IMG/VR virus record: IMGVR_UViG_3300047317_000373
Coordinates: 1-33,041 of that record
Reading direction: 5' to 3' (one strand)
DNA from: a virus
Length of the DNA stretch: 33,041 nucleotides
Positions 21,045 through 30,728 of the stretch are shown in pieces (the first letter of the stretch is position 1; every line of letters begins with the position of its first letter). The notes below the pieces were generated by a model, which did not search any database, was not told the origin of the DNA, and worked only from the letters and a program-made list of their open reading frames with translations. The position numbers and the translations under genes are program-made.

Positions 21045-23918
21045 ATGACCGAGGTTGCAGACCTGTGGGTCACCCTGCGTGCCGAAACCGCCCCTTTCTT
21101 GCGCGGGATGCGCACGGCCAGCGTCGAGGGCGAGTCGTTCATCGCGAAGATGGGCGGCATAGGCGCCGTCGCGTCGAAGGTGGGCGCGGCGACTACTGCG
21201 GTCGGTGTCGGTGTCGCCGTCGTCAGTGTGAAGATGGCGTCTGATTTTCAGACGCAGATGACGCGCCTGTACACGGCGGCCGGGCTCACCCAGGATCAGC
21301 TCAAAAAGTTCGGGACGACGGCCGACGGCCTCAACTCGCAGGTGCTGAAGATCGGCGATGCGGTTGGGATCTCAGGCACCAAGATGGCCGAGGCCTTGTA
21401 CCACCCGATCTCGGCCGGGCTGGATCTGAAGTCCGCGCTCGAAGTGGTCAAGTACGCGGCCGAGGAGACCAAAATCTCGGGTGCGTCGCTGGACGACACC
21501 ACGTACTCGCTGTCGTCGGTGATGAAGGCGTTCAATCAGCCGGCGTCGCAGGCCAAGCAGACGATGGCCGAACTGAACGCGGTGGTCGGCCAGGGCGACA
21601 TGCGGTTCCAGGATTTCAACGGCTCCATCAAGAACTGGGCGCCGACGGCTGCCCAGATGGGTATCTCCGTCACGTCGATGGGTGCCGGCCTCGCCTACCT
21701 GACCGACCGTGGCAACTCGGCTGAGGTCGCGGCGACCCGTATGACGATGGGCATCTCGATGATGACCACACCGTCGAAGCAGGCTACGAAAATGCTTGTC
21801 GGAATGGGGCTGGCTTCGACGGACGTGAAAGCGTCCAGTGAGGCGATGCAGTCGGCGATGGTGAAGGCGGGCATCACTCAGAACAAGCTGGCCATGGACT
21901 TGAAGCAGCCAGACGGCCTGTATGTCGCACTGAAGGACCTGAAGGACGGTCTGACGAAGGCCGGGGTGTCGGGAACAGAGGCCGACTCGGTCCTGGCGAA
22001 GATCTTCGGTGGTGGCCGAAGCGACAAGGCGATCATGTCGCTGATGCAGAATCTGGACGGGTTGAAGGGCAAGTTCGACGACATCTCCAACGCTTCGGCC
22101 CCAGCCAAGTTCGATGCGGCCTGGCAGAAATCTCAGCAGACGTTCTCCGCGCAGATGCAAAAGATCAAGGCCAATGCGGAGAACCTGGGGATCACCCTCG
22201 GGCTGAAATTGATCCCGGTGATCCAGAGCGTGCTGTCGTTCTTCACCCAGCACAAAGCAGCCTCGGAAGCCCTGGCGGCCGCCATTGGTATCGTCCTCAC
22301 CGGCGCTGTCGTCAAGTTCATCGTCAGCGCCCTTACTCCGCTGGTGAAGGGCATCGGCGGGATCGCCTCCGCGATCGGCAAGATCCCGTGGGGTGGTATC
22401 GCCTCTGGCGCTTCCAGCGCGTTCGACACGCTGCGGCTGCGCGGCATGATGGCCATGGACGGCGTGCGCGCCGGGGCTTCCACCATGCGCGCCGGGGTCA
22501 CGTCGGCGCTCGACACCGTCCGCCTGAAAGGCATGTACGCCTGGGATGCGGTGAAGTCCGGGGCCAGCACCGCCGGTACGGCGGTCGCCGAGTTCGCGGG
22601 GAAGATGCGCACTGCGGCAGTCTCCGGGGCCAGCACCGCCTGGACCGGCCTGGTGACCGGAATCAAATCGGTCGGCACGGCCATGAAGACCGCGGCGCTC
22701 GCGTCGCTGGAGTTCGGCAAATCCATGGCCGCGTCCGCCGTTGCCGGGCTGCGCGCCGCAGCGGCCTGGACAGCGCAGAAAGTCGCGCTGATCGCGTCGG
22801 CAGTCGCGGAGAAGGCGGCTGCGGCGGCGCAATGGCTGCTGAACATCGCGATGGACGCCAACCCGATCGGGCTGATCATCCTGGCGATCGCGGCACTCGT
22901 CACCGCGATCATCTTCATCGCGACGAAAACGACCTGGTTCCAGACGGCCTGGTCGGCGACCTGGAACGTCATCAAGGCGGTCGGCCTCGCGGTGTGGAAT
23001 GCCCTGAAGACGGCCTTCACCGCGACGATCAACTTCTTCGTGTCGCTGTGGAACACGGTGTCGAGTGCGCTGACCTCGGCCTGGAATGCGACGTGGGGCG
23101 CGATCAAGTCGTTCGTGACATCGACCTGGAACAGCATCAAATCGATGATCGTCACAGTGGTGATGGCGATCTACACAGCCGTCATATCGAAGCTCACAGC
23201 GCTGCAAGACCTGTGGAGCTCGATCCTGAATCGAATCCGGACGATCGCATCGTCGGTCTGGAACTCAATCACCTCCACCATCAGCAACGCGATAAACGGC
23301 GCCAAGCTTGCCGTCGAACGAGCCATAGTGGCTGTCTACAACATCATCTCCGGAATCCAGGGCAAGATCATGGGCGTCCTCAGCGGAGCCGGGCGCTGGC
23401 TGTGGGACGCAGGCACCAACATCGTGCGGGGCCTGATCGACGGCATCAAATCCATGATCGGATCGGTCAAGGACACGCTATCCGGGCTGACCAACCTGCT
23501 CCCGTCCTGGAAGGGCCCGCCGGCCCGCGACAAGGTGTTGCTTCACGGCGCCGGGCAGCTCATCATCGAGGGCCTCGTGAACGGCATGAACAGCCGCTTC
23601 ACCGACGTACAGAAGGCCGCGGTAGCCATCGCGCAAGGCACTCGCGACGCCTTCTCCGGCGAACTCGGGATTAGCCCACCGTCGCAGAAACTGGCGACCG
23701 TCGGCGGGATAGGCGCCGCCACCTCAGGCCCCCTCACCGGCGGTACTGGCGCCCTGGCAATGGCAGGCGGCGGCGGCACGGCGCCCGTCGTCTACAACGT
23801 CACGCTCAACGTACAGGGCTCCGTCCTTTCCGAGCGTGATCTGCGGGACAGCGTCCAGACCGCGATGCTCCAGCTCGGCGCCCGCAACTCCCAGACCTGG
23901 CAGTCCTACCACCGCTGA
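21045..23918 (+). CDS. Tape measure protein
   Basis: A 957-residue protein with GAGGAGGTG before its ATG. It sets tail length and is ejected into the cell membrane at infection. Residues about 38-65 are a hydrophobic segment. A TP901-type core follows (SDFQTQMTRLYTAAG, AEALYHPISAG, DTTYSLSSVMKAF, MGISMMTTPSKQA). Around residue 605 there is a long membrane-like stretch (GLIILAIAALVTAIIFIA), then a Trp-periodic helical region (TAWSATWNVIK, LWNTVSSALTSAWNATWGAIK). The C-terminal part has PPARDKVLLHGAGQLIIEGLVNG, a conserved end motif. By the usual 0.15 nm per residue the tail would be about 140 nm. Confidence 0.92.
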   Translation: MTEVADLWVTLRAETAPFLRGMRTASVEGESFIAKMGGIGAVASKVGAATTAVGVGVAVVSVKMASDFQTQMTRLYTAAGLTQDQLKKFGTTADGLNSQVLKIGDAVGISGTKMAEALYHPISAGLDLKSALEVVKYAAEETKISGASLDDTTYSLSSVMKAFNQPASQAKQTMAELNAVVGQGDMRFQDFNGSIKNWAPTAAQMGISVTSMGAGLAYLTDRGNSAEVAATRMTMGISMMTTPSKQATKMLVGMGLASTDVKASSEAMQSAMVKAGITQNKLAMDLKQPDGLYVALKDLKDGLTKAGVSGTEADSVLAKIFGGGRSDKAIMSLMQNLDGLKGKFDDISNASAPAKFDAAWQKSQQTFSAQMQKIKANAENLGITLGLKLIPVIQSVLSFFTQHKAASEALAAAIGIVLTGAVVKFIVSALTPLVKGIGGIASAIGKIPWGGIASGASSAFDTLRLRGMMAMDGVRAGASTMRAGVTSALDTVRLKGMYAWDAVKSGASTAGTAVAEFAGKMRTAAVSGASTAWTGLVTGIKSVGTAMKTAALASLEFGKSMAASAVAGLRAAAAWTAQKVALIASAVAEKAAAAAQWLLNIAMDANPIGLIILAIAALVTAIIFIATKTTWFQTAWSATWNVIKAVGLAVWNALKTAFTATINFFVSLWNTVSSALTSAWNATWGAIKSFVTSTWNSIKSMIVTVVMAIYTAVISKLTALQDLWSSILNRIRTIASSVWNSITSTISNAINGAKLAVERAIVAVYNIISGIQGKIMGVLSGAGRWLWDAGTNIVRGLIDGIKSMIGSVKDTLSGLTNLLPSWKGPPARDKVLLHGAGQLIIEGLVNGMNSRFTDVQKAAVAIAQGTRDAFSGELGISPPSQKLATVGGIGAATSGPLTGGTGALAMAGGGGTAPVVYNVTLNVQGSVLSERDLRDSVQTAMLQLGARNSQTWQSYHR

Positions 23919-23930
23919 CGGGGGAGACCT

Positions 23931-26786
23931 GTGGCGATCAACCCGAACTGGCCGGTCATCGAGGACGGCTGGGGCCCGTACTGGACGGCGACGGCGACCG
24001 CGCCGTGGGACCGGTACGTCGAACTCACCCCCGGCACCCGGGGCCGTACCGGCATCCAGCGGGGTCGGCAGTACGAGCTCGACCAGGTCCGCAGCGGTGA
24101 GCTGTCGACGACGGTCAAGAACACTGACGGCTCCCTCGACCCGCTGAACTCGGCGGGCCCGTGGTTCGGGCACATCGCCCCGTACCAGCCGTGGCGTAAG
24201 CGCGCCATGTGGCCGCCGAGCATCAACATCCTTTCGCAGGTCATGGCCACAGGCGGCGACCTCGGCGGATACGCCGTCGGCAGCAACCTGTTCGCCGCCG
24301 ACGTCTTCAGCCTGACCGACCCGGCGTTCGCGCCGACGGTCACCGCGTCTGGCACCGCCTGGCAGGGCGCCAACGTGCTCCAGGCCTCCGTGCCGTCCGG
24401 AACGAGCTCGCCCGTCCTCATCTGCTACACCCTCCAGCCCGCCGCCCAGCCGGGCCAGACGTACACGATGCAGATGCGGATCCGGAACGTCACCGCCTCA
24501 ACATCGCAGCAGGTCCAGCCAGTCATCACCTGGTGGGCACCGGGCGGCGGCACGTTCAGCCCGTCGACCGGTTCGACGGTCACGCTCACCGGCTCGCCAA
24601 CAGCGGCATGGACTCAGATCACCGTCACCGGCACCTGCCCGGCGAACGCAGCCGGCATCTACCTCGGCGTGCAGACCGCAGCGTCGGCCGCGGCCACAGC
24701 CAGCATCCAGGTCGACGGCTGGCAGCTGGAGAAGGGCTCCACCGCGTCGGCGTGGACGGCCCCCGGGGTTTGGTATCCCATGTTCCAGGGCTACATGGAG
24801 CGTCTGCCGTCGAAGTGGACGTTCAACGGCACCTACGGGACGGTCGATCCGACCGCGGTCGATGCCTTCGCACTGCTCTCCCAGCGGCAGCTGTCGGACC
24901 CGCTCACCCAGGAGATCAACTCACACACCCCGCGGTTCCTGTTCAAGCTTGACGACCCGCAGGGCAGCATCGGCGCGAGCGACGCCACCGGCAACTATCC
25001 GCAGGCCAAAGTCGCCGTATCCAAATACGGCGCGGGCAGCCTCACATTCGGCACACAGATCACCGCAACGAACCCGACAACCGGGATATATAGCGGATCC
25101 AGCGGCACCGTCGTCACCATCGCTAACGCCAACCCCGGCCAATTCATCATCGGCCCCGCCACCTATTTGAAGCTGACATCATCAGGCATCACCGGACCAG
25201 CGAATCCCGCCCTATGGGTCCGCATGCTCGCGTTCCGGTACACCGGTCCCACGATTGCGGGCGGCGCCTACCTGTGGTCATGCATGGACGGCCAGCGTTC
25301 TGGAGGCTCGCCTTCCGGGTCCCTGATCGATGTCCATCTGGACACTTCGGGACACCCGAACATGACCCTTGGAGGACCAACTGGGGCAGGTGCCACTTAC
25401 ATAGCAGGCGGCGCGACCAACTGCGTCGACGGCAACTGGCACTTGCTGATCTTCGGATATAACGCGTCGACTCAGCAGGTGGCGATCTCCCAGGACGGGG
25501 CGGCCCCTAACGTCTACGGATCTGTCCCCTCGACGTACACCCCGACAGGGCTGATCAGCGATAGCCTGGGCGGCTTCGTAGACGCCACCAATGGCGGCGG
25601 CACCACAGCCAACTATCAAGGCGACATCAGCTTCGCCGCCGAATTCTCCGACTGGGACGGCATCGCAGGCGGTGGGGCCGTCGGTATCACCAACCTCTAC
25701 AACGCCTGGAAAAACTCCTTCGCGGGGGAATCGTCGGACGCCCGCTACACCCGGATCCTGAACTACGCGGGCTGGACTACCGCCACGTCGATCCAGGCAG
25801 GGCTCACGACGTCGATGGGCCCGGCGGCGTTCGGCGGGCAGGATGCGGTCAGCGCCTTGCAGAGCGTTGTCGACACCGAGAACGGCGCCCACTACGTCGA
25901 CCGGGCCGGGGCAATCGTGTTCAAGGCACGGTCGGCCCGCTACAACTCCCTGACCCCGGCCTACGTGTTCGGCGAGAACGTATCGGGCGGCGAGTACCCC
26001 TACGAGGACATCACCCTCGACTACGACCCGACCCGCCTCGCGAACATGGTGACGATCACCCAGCAGTCGACCAGCGGGACGTTCGCCGCGCAGGACTCGG
26101 CGTCGATCGCCCAGTACTTCCCCCGGACCCTGACCCGGACGGTCAACTCCAGCTCGGCTGCTGAGTGCCAGGACGCCGCCAGCTACCTCCTGTCCCGCTA
26201 CAGGCAGCCATCCGTCCGCGTCTCCTCGATCAAATTCCATCCGTCTGCGAACCCGTCGCTGTGGCCGGTCCTGCTCAGCCTCGAACTCGGCACTCGGGTC
26301 CGGGTAATGCGCCGCCCGCCCGCACCGGCCGCCACGATCCAAATCGAGTGCTTCGTTGAGGCGATCCAGTGGGACATGAACGACCAGGGAGAGGCGTACT
26401 GCACGCTCCAGTGCTCGCCCGTCGACCTGACCCCATATGCGATCTTCTCGGCTTGGCACACGACGCTGAAGACCACGATCGCGTCCGGCGTCTCGTCCAT
26501 AACGATCAACAACTCGCAGGACAACACGAACCCGTTGGCCACCCAACTCGGCGCGGGCACACGGATCGTCCTCGGACAGAACACCGCGAATCAGGAGACG
26601 GTGACGATCTCGGCGGTGGGGGCGACCTCGACCGGCTGGACCAGCGCAGTCCTCACTCTCACCGCCCCCACCACCAAAGCCCACACGGCAGGCGACCCGA
26701 TCAACGAGGTTTTGCCCGCCGGGGTCACGGACCCGACCACCTGGGACGCCGCCAGCGCCTTCGACGCCACAGCGTTTGCCTACTGA
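23931..26786 (+). CDS. Large minor tail protein with carbohydrate-binding-like inserts
   Basis: A 951-residue protein from GTG with GGGGGAG upstream. Residues 1-110 and 620-830 fit a distal tail/baseplate-hub framework ([32 protein letters not shown]; later [29 protein letters not shown]). Two beta-rich inserts are seen. Residues about 118-275 resemble a CBM4/9-like jelly roll ([32 protein letters not shown]). Residues about 330-590 resemble a concanavalin/LamG fold ([32 protein letters not shown]). These would bind cell-surface glycans. Following the tape measure, it is probably the tail-tip host-recognition protein. Confidence 0.8.
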   Translation: MAINPNWPVIEDGWGPYWTATATAPWDRYVELTPGTRGRTGIQRGRQYELDQVRSGELSTTVKNTDGSLDPLNSAGPWFGHIAPYQPWRKRAMWPPSINILSQVMATGGDLGGYAVGSNLFAADVFSLTDPAFAPTVTASGTAWQGANVLQASVPSGTSSPVLICYTLQPAAQPGQTYTMQMRIRNVTASTSQQVQPVITWWAPGGGTFSPSTGSTVTLTGSPTAAWTQITVTGTCPANAAGIYLGVQTAASAAATASIQVDGWQLEKGSTASAWTAPGVWYPMFQGYMERLPSKWTFNGTYGTVDPTAVDAFALLSQRQLSDPLTQEINSHTPRFLFKLDDPQGSIGASDATGNYPQAKVAVSKYGAGSLTFGTQITATNPTTGIYSGSSGTVVTIANANPGQFIIGPATYLKLTSSGITGPANPALWVRMLAFRYTGPTIAGGAYLWSCMDGQRSGGSPSGSLIDVHLDTSGHPNMTLGGPTGAGATYIAGGATNCVDGNWHLLIFGYNASTQQVAISQDGAAPNVYGSVPSTYTPTGLISDSLGGFVDATNGGGTTANYQGDISFAAEFSDWDGIAGGGAVGITNLYNAWKNSFAGESSDARYTRILNYAGWTTATSIQAGLTTSMGPAAFGGQDAVSALQSVVDTENGAHYVDRAGAIVFKARSARYNSLTPAYVFGENVSGGEYPYEDITLDYDPTRLANMVTITQQSTSGTFAAQDSASIAQYFPRTLTRTVNSSSAAECQDAASYLLSRYRQPSVRVSSIKFHPSANPSLWPVLLSLELGTRVRVMRRPPAPAATIQIECFVEAIQWDMNDQGEAYCTLQCSPVDLTPYAIFSAWHTTLKTTIASGVSSITINNSQDNTNPLATQLGAGTRIVLGQNTANQETVTISAVGATSTGWTSAVLTLTAPTTKAHTAGDPINEVLPAGVTDPTTWDAASAFDATAFAY

Positions 26787-26797
26787 GGGGAGGGCCG

Positions 26798-27328
26798 ATG
26801 GCCCGCACCGTCCCGAGCCCGCCCACCGAGGTCCCCGGCAACTTCAACACGTCCGCCCTGTTCAACGCCCAGGTCCGCGACCTCAACAATTTCGCCCTGG
26901 CTGTGCCCGTCTTTCGCGGTTACCAGGCGTCGTCGCAGTCCGCCGCCAACGCGACTTGGGTTTCCGTGGCGATGGACACGGAGACCCTGGACTCCGACGG
27001 TGGGCATTCCACCACCACCAACAACTCGCGCTACACGCCGACCGTGGCGGGTACGTACTGCGTGATCGGCACCGCCGCATTCGCCGGGTCCGCGACCACG
27101 CAGCGGGCCGCGCGTCTCACGATGAACGGCGGCACGTCCATCGGCGCCGCCGTCGCAGGAGGCTCCGGTGCCAGCTGGTGGTGCGCCACGGCGATCGACT
27201 TTTTCGTGATGAACGGGACCACGGACTACGTCGAGCTCCAGGCCCGTCAGGACTCCGGCGGCACGATCACCACCTATACCGGCACCGACTTCAACTCGGC
27301 CCTCCGGGTGTTCTGGCTGTCCCGCTGA
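26798..27328 (+). CDS. Tail-tip protein, C1q/TNF-like beta domain
   Basis: A 176-residue protein with GGGGAGGG before its ATG. A short N-terminal connector ([21 protein letters not shown]) is followed by a jelly-roll-like domain ([66 protein letters not shown]) of the C1q/TNF-like shape used by phage fibres, where TVAGTYxVxGxxxF and VELxxRQ are recurrent. It would form trimers at the tail tip. Host-binding is inferred from fold and position. Confidence 0.7.
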   Translation: MARTVPSPPTEVPGNFNTSALFNAQVRDLNNFALAVPVFRGYQASSQSAANATWVSVAMDTETLDSDGGHSTTTNNSRYTPTVAGTYCVIGTAAFAGSATTQRAARLTMNGGTSIGAAVAGGSGASWWCATAIDFFVMNGTTDYVELQARQDSGGTITTYTGTDFNSALRVFWLSR

Positions 27329-27347
27329 CCTTCCCTTATCGCCCTCA

Positions 27348-27363
27348 CCCGCCACCGCGCGGG
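27348..27363 (+). terminator. Weak hairpin after tail genes
   Basis: CCCGC (27348-27352) pairs with GCGGG (27359-27363) around CACCGC, followed by CCTTCG. Only 5 bp, so terminator function is uncertain. Confidence 0.3.
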
Positions 27364-27387
27364 CCTTCGCCATGCCCTGGAGGGTCC

Positions 27388-28149
27388 ATGACGCACATTG
27401 AACTCATTCCCGCCGCAGGCCGGTTCGGCCGGCATGTCGAGCACGACCCGCGGTCGCTGGAGTACGCGCACGGTGTCCTCCCGGAGACCGCCATCAAGTC
27501 CGTGTCGTGGGCCCGTCGCGCCCCCGTGCTGGATCAGGGCCAGCTTGGGTCGTGTACGGCCAACGCCGGCACGGGTCTGCTCGTCACGGACAGCTCGGCG
27601 CGGCCGGGTCTCACGTCGGTCACCATCTCCGTCGCGGCGGCCCGTGCCTCGCACGGCATCTTCACCCCGGGCGTGTATGCGCCGGACGAGGATTTCGCGG
27701 TGCGCCTGTACTCCCTGGCGACGCTTCTCGACTCGATCTCCGGGCACTACCCGCCCACCGACACGGGCAGCTCCGGGCTCGGCGTCGCCAAAGCCCTCAA
27801 GGCATTGGGCCTGGCCCAGAGCTACACCCACGCCTTCTCGCTGAGTGCTCTGACCAGTGCGCTCCAGTCCGGCCCGGTAATGATCGGCATCCCGTGGCTG
27901 AACAGCATGGAAGACCCCGACGCCGACGGGCGGCTCATCGTCGACCCCGGCTCCGGCATCGCAGGCGGCCACGAGATCGAGCTGAACCGCTTCGAAGCTT
28001 CGACGGGCGACTACTGGATCACCAACTCGTGGGGCACCTCCTGGGGCGTCGACGGCAGCGCCTACTTCACCACTCCTGATCTGCGCTGGCTCCTGTCCCA
28101 GCAGGGCGACGTCACCATCCCCGCCTGGACGACCGCGAAGGCGGCCTGA
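27388..28149 (+). CDS. Papain-like (C1 family) cysteine protease
   Basis: A 253-residue protein with GGAGGG before its ATG. It has the papain active-site set in order: oxyanion Gln50 and nucleophile Cys56 in [15 protein letters not shown], His195 in GGHEIEL, and Asn213 in NSWGTSWG. There is no signal peptide and no long pro-region, so it may act from the particle, in the cytosol, or after lysis. It lies between the tail-tip genes and the endolysin, 1 nt before the latter. Role unknown: a tail-associated protease, a host-protein processor or a lysis helper are all possible. Cys-Thr replaces the Cys-Trp of plant and animal enzymes. Confidence 0.85.
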   Translation: MTHIELIPAAGRFGRHVEHDPRSLEYAHGVLPETAIKSVSWARRAPVLDQGQLGSCTANAGTGLLVTDSSARPGLTSVTISVAAARASHGIFTPGVYAPDEDFAVRLYSLATLLDSISGHYPPTDTGSSGLGVAKALKALGLAQSYTHAFSLSALTSALQSGPVMIGIPWLNSMEDPDADGRLIVDPGSGIAGGHEIELNRFEASTGDYWITNSWGTSWGVDGSAYFTTPDLRWLLSQQGDVTIPAWTTAKAA

Positions 28150-28150
28150 C

Positions 28151-29080
28151 ATGGGTATTTACGGCCAGGACTGGGCGTCGTACCAGTCGGCCACCCCGGA
28201 CACGAGCGGCCTGTCGTTCGCGTTCGTCAAGGTCACCGAGGGGCTGTCGTACATCAACCCGGAGTGGGCGGCGCAGCGCGATCACGCCAAGGCCAACGGC
28301 CTGGTGTGGGGCGCCTACCACTACCCATACATGGGCAACTCCCCGCAGACCGAGGCTGACTACTTCCTGTCCCAGGTGAACTGGCAGCCCGGGGACATGG
28401 TGGTCCTCGACTGGGAGGGCTACGACGACGCCAACAGACTCGTCCCCAAGTCAACGCAGGCCGCCTACAAAGAGGCCTGGCTGCGGTACGTCAAGGGGCG
28501 CCTGCCGCACAACCCCGTCGGGATGTACGCCAACACCGACTACTGGCGCAACGTCGACACGACCGGCTACTTCGGTGACTTCCTGTGGATCGCCACCGCC
28601 GGACAGGCCGCCGGGGACCCCGGCATCTCGGCGCCGTGGATGTTCCACCAGTACAGCGACAGCGGCGTCGACCGCGACTACTGCCCCCTCACCAGCACTG
28701 CCGAACTGCGCGCCTGGGCCCTCATAACCCAGCCCAACCCGGCCCCCGCCCCGGCACCGTCTCAGGAGACCGACATGCCCCAATGGATCACCGGCTCGGT
28801 CTCGACCGGCCCGCAGCCCACCGTCGTCCTGCTCCCGCACGGCAGCGCATGGGCGTCGTTCAACCGGCGCCTGCACCTCGGGATGGACCAGATCAGCGAC
28901 AAGCCCGTCAAGGGCAGCGTCCGCGTTGCTCTCCACAACGGCAGCGTCTGGCACGGCATCAAGGACATCTCCCTGGATGCGGGGGCGGGCGTCATCGACG
29001 TCGACATAACCGCCCCCGACGTGAAGCTCAGCCTCCAGACCGACACCGAAGGCGTCACCTACGCCGTCGAAACCTGGTAA
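28151..29080 (+). CDS. Endolysin, GH25 muramidase
   Basis: A 309-residue protein starting 1 nt after the protease stop. Residues 1-190 are a glycoside hydrolase 25 (lysozyme) domain: GQDWASYQ (Asp7), FAFVKVTEG, WGAYHYPY, and VVLDWEG with Asp87 and catalytic Glu89. It hydrolyses the bond between MurNAc and GlcNAc in peptidoglycan. A Pro/Ala linker follows, then a beta-rich C-terminal domain (about 205-309), probably wall-binding. There is no signal peptide, so release needs a holin. An in-frame internal start with a strong ribosome-binding site lies exactly at the linker end (28775). Confidence 0.92.
   Translation: MGIYGQDWASYQSATPDTSGLSFAFVKVTEGLSYINPEWAAQRDHAKANGLVWGAYHYPYMGNSPQTEADYFLSQVNWQPGDMVVLDWEGYDDANRLVPKSTQAAYKEAWLRYVKGRLPHNPVGMYANTDYWRNVDTTGYFGDFLWIATAGQAAGDPGISAPWMFHQYSDSGVDRDYCPLTSTAELRAWALITQPNPAPAPAPSQETDMPQWITGSVSTGPQPTVVLLPHGSAWASFNRRLHLGMDQISDKPVKGSVRVALHNGSVWHGIKDISLDAGAGVIDVDITAPDVKLSLQTDTEGVTYAVETW
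28775..29080 (+). CDS. Free C-terminal domain of endolysin (internal start)
   Basis: ATG 28775 is in frame with the endolysin (Met209) and AGGAG (28764-28768) is spaced 6 nt before it. The product would be 101 residues: the beta-rich domain alone. Some endolysins of Gram-positive phages use an internal start to make free wall-binding domains that join the full-length enzyme. The sequence features are clear; use is inferred. Confidence 0.55.
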   Translation: MPQWITGSVSTGPQPTVVLLPHGSAWASFNRRLHLGMDQISDKPVKGSVRVALHNGSVWHGIKDISLDAGAGVIDVDITAPDVKLSLQTDTEGVTYAVETW

Positions 29081-29107
29081 CCCACCCGCACAGCTAGGAG
29101 CCCTCAC

Positions 29108-29464
29108 ATGAAGATCTTCGGAAGAGAACCGGCAGCATTCACGGCACTCGCAGCCGTCGCCATCAAGCTCGTCGCCGCGTTCGGCGTCGGCCTCAGCACC
29201 GACCAACAGGCCGTCCTCAACGCCGTCGCTGCGGCTGGCGTCGGCCTCGCTGTCGCGGTGATGGCGCACGACGCGCTCGCCGCCCCGCTGTACGGCGCAG
29301 CTCAGGCAGCCCTCGCGCTCGCGGTCGGGTTCGGGCTGCACTGGTCCGCCGACCAGCAGGCCCTCGTCCTGTCGGCGGTGCAGATAGGCATCGCCATGTT
29401 CCTCCGTACTCAGGTCACCGCGAAGGTTCCGGCGCCGGCTATCAGCCGTCCGACGGCTGTCTGA
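29108..29464 (+). CDS. Membrane protein, holin candidate
   Basis: A 118-residue protein with AGGAG before its ATG. It has three or four hydrophobic helices (FTALAAVAIKLVAAFGVGL, VLNAVAAAGVGLAVAVMA, YGAAQAALALAVGFGL, ALVLSAVQIGIAMFL). Size, helix count and position right after the endolysin fit a holin that opens the membrane for it. Several other membrane proteins follow, so which one is the actual holin is not certain. Confidence 0.7.
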   Translation: MKIFGREPAAFTALAAVAIKLVAAFGVGLSTDQQAVLNAVAAAGVGLAVAVMAHDALAAPLYGAAQAALALAVGFGLHWSADQQALVLSAVQIGIAMFLRTQVTAKVPAPAISRPTAV

Positions 29465-29476
29465 TCGGAGCAGCAC

Positions 29477-29791
29477 GTGCCGGACGATCCGACGCTCGGC
29501 GAGCTGGCCCGCCGCCTGGAAGATCGGTTCGGCGACGTCCGTGACGACATCCAGCAGCTCGGCATACGGCTCGACTCGCGGGTGTCCATGGAGCGCTACC
29601 AGATCGAGCAGCAGCAACGCGATGACGCCCACAAGCTGCTCTTGGAGCGCGTCAAGGGCATCGAGGACGCCCGCAAGGAGCAGGATAAACAGCGGGCCGC
29701 CGACCGGCGCTTGATCTTTTCTGCGCTGGTCGTGCCGGTCCTGCTGGTGCTGTTGCAGGTGTACCTGTCGACGAGGGGAGCCGGAGCGTGA
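29477..29791 (+). CDS. Coiled-coil protein with C-terminal membrane anchor
   Basis: A 104-residue protein from GTG with GGAG upstream. A charged coiled coil (GELARRLEDRFGDVRDDIQQLGIRL, ERVKGIEDARKEQDKQRAADRR) leads to one C-terminal transmembrane helix (LIFSALVVPVLLVLLQVYL). The arrangement resembles DUF2746-type actinophage holin-cassette proteins. It likely tunes lysis timing. Its stop overlaps the start of the next gene (GTGA). Confidence 0.65.
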   Translation: MPDDPTLGELARRLEDRFGDVRDDIQQLGIRLDSRVSMERYQIEQQQRDDAHKLLLERVKGIEDARKEQDKQRAADRRLIFSALVVPVLLVLLQVYLSTRGAGA

Positions 29792-30459
29792 GCGACCACG
29801 CATCCCCGGCCCCGGCCCGCCGCCGCACCGACGTCTGGTTCGCGCTCGGTGTCCTCGTCGCGGTCGGCGTGCTGTGCTGGATCGTCATCACCATGGCGCA
29901 GTTGGGGCAGAGCCTGCGCACCGCAAACGACGCCCGCGACGCGCTCGCCCGGCAGGTCCAGGGGTTGGGCCATCAGCCGGTTGCGGGTCCACCCGGCAGC
30001 CGTGGCGACCCAGGCCAGTCCGTCACCGGGCCGCGCGGCGCGCAGGGCGAACCCGGCCCGATCGGACCCACCGGACCCGTCGGCCCGATCGGGCCCACCG
30101 GGCAGACCGGAACGCCTGGCCTGTCCGCAACCGGCGCCCCCGGTACGGCAGGCCAGCCCGGAACCGTGGGAGCCAAGGGCGACATCGGCCCGACCGGACC
30201 ACCCGGTACGCCTGGCAAAGACGGCGCCGACGGCGCACCTGGCAAAAACGGGACGGATGGGCGTCCCCCGGCGGGATGGACGTACACCGACCCGCAAGGC
30301 GTGCAGTACACCTGCACCCCAGTCGACGGATTCGACCCCAACGCCCCCCGCTACAAGTGCACCCCGGCCAGCCAGCCGTCCCCGTCGCCCGCATCCCGCC
30401 GCGGCCTCCTCGGAGTCGGCGCCCTCGCGATGACCGGCATGTACAGGAGGATCGGATGA
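29788..30459 (+). CDS. Membrane-anchored collagen-like protein
   Basis: A 223-residue protein from GTG. A basic start (PAPARRRTD) precedes one transmembrane helix (about 16-40), so the rest is probably outside. A short coiled coil (GQSLRTANDARDALARQVQ) could trimerise it. Residues about 68-165 are a Gly-X-Y collagen-like stretch (GPPG, GPIGPTGPVGPIGPTG, GKDGADGAPG) with one short interruption. A C-terminal part with YTCTPVDGFDP and YKCTP may form a disulfide. It lies among holin-type genes. Collagen-like tracts occur in actinophage tail and lysis genes; the role here could be a stalk through the cell wall. No enzyme motif. Confidence 0.78.
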   Translation: MSDHASPAPARRRTDVWFALGVLVAVGVLCWIVITMAQLGQSLRTANDARDALARQVQGLGHQPVAGPPGSRGDPGQSVTGPRGAQGEPGPIGPTGPVGPIGPTGQTGTPGLSATGAPGTAGQPGTVGAKGDIGPTGPPGTPGKDGADGAPGKNGTDGRPPAGWTYTDPQGVQYTCTPVDGFDPNAPRYKCTPASQPSPSPASRRGLLGVGALAMTGMYRRIG

Positions 30460-30671
30460 CCCGAACCTGGTGGATCCTCGCCGCGCTCCTCGTCCTTGCC
30501 GTGGACGCCTACCTGCTGGCCTACCACTGGGGCGACGTCGCCGGAAACCTGGAAGCCTCGATCATCTGGGGCACCCCGGCGTTGGTCGTCCAGCACGTCG
30601 CCCTGCGCCGCCACTCGGACCGGCAGCACGCGGAAACTCGGGCCGTCATCCTCGACAGCACCCGGAACTGA
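30456..30671 (+). CDS. Small membrane protein of the lysis cassette
   Basis: A 71-residue protein starting in an ATGA overlap, with AGGAGG (30445-30450) upstream. It has an N-terminal transmembrane helix (WWILAALLVLAVDAYLLAY), a second short hydrophobic part (SIIWGTPALVVQHVALRR) and a charged end (RHSDRQHAETRAVILD). Such small membrane proteins accompany holins in actinophages and may be a holin, antiholin or lysis regulator. Confidence 0.65.
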   Translation: MTRTWWILAALLVLAVDAYLLAYHWGDVAGNLEASIIWGTPALVVQHVALRRHSDRQHAETRAVILDSTRN

Positions 30672-30728
30672 GCTGCCCTGACAGCCCCTCCACGCTTCGC
30701 CCCTGTCCGTCCTCTCTCGGAGGCCTCT

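Noticed and set aside
21372-23207. 611-codon minus-strand frame opposite the tape measure gene
   Set aside because: Composition (His/Arg/Asp/Gln-rich) is that of an antisense frame; the tape measure on the plus strand is certain.
25278-26684. Minus-strand frame opposite the large minor tail gene
   Set aside because: Antisense shadow in a confidently coding region.
29980-30260. G/C-rich repetitive DNA as a possible satellite or recombination repeat
   Set aside because: It encodes the Gly-X-Y collagen-like tract; variation at third positions shows protein-level repetition.
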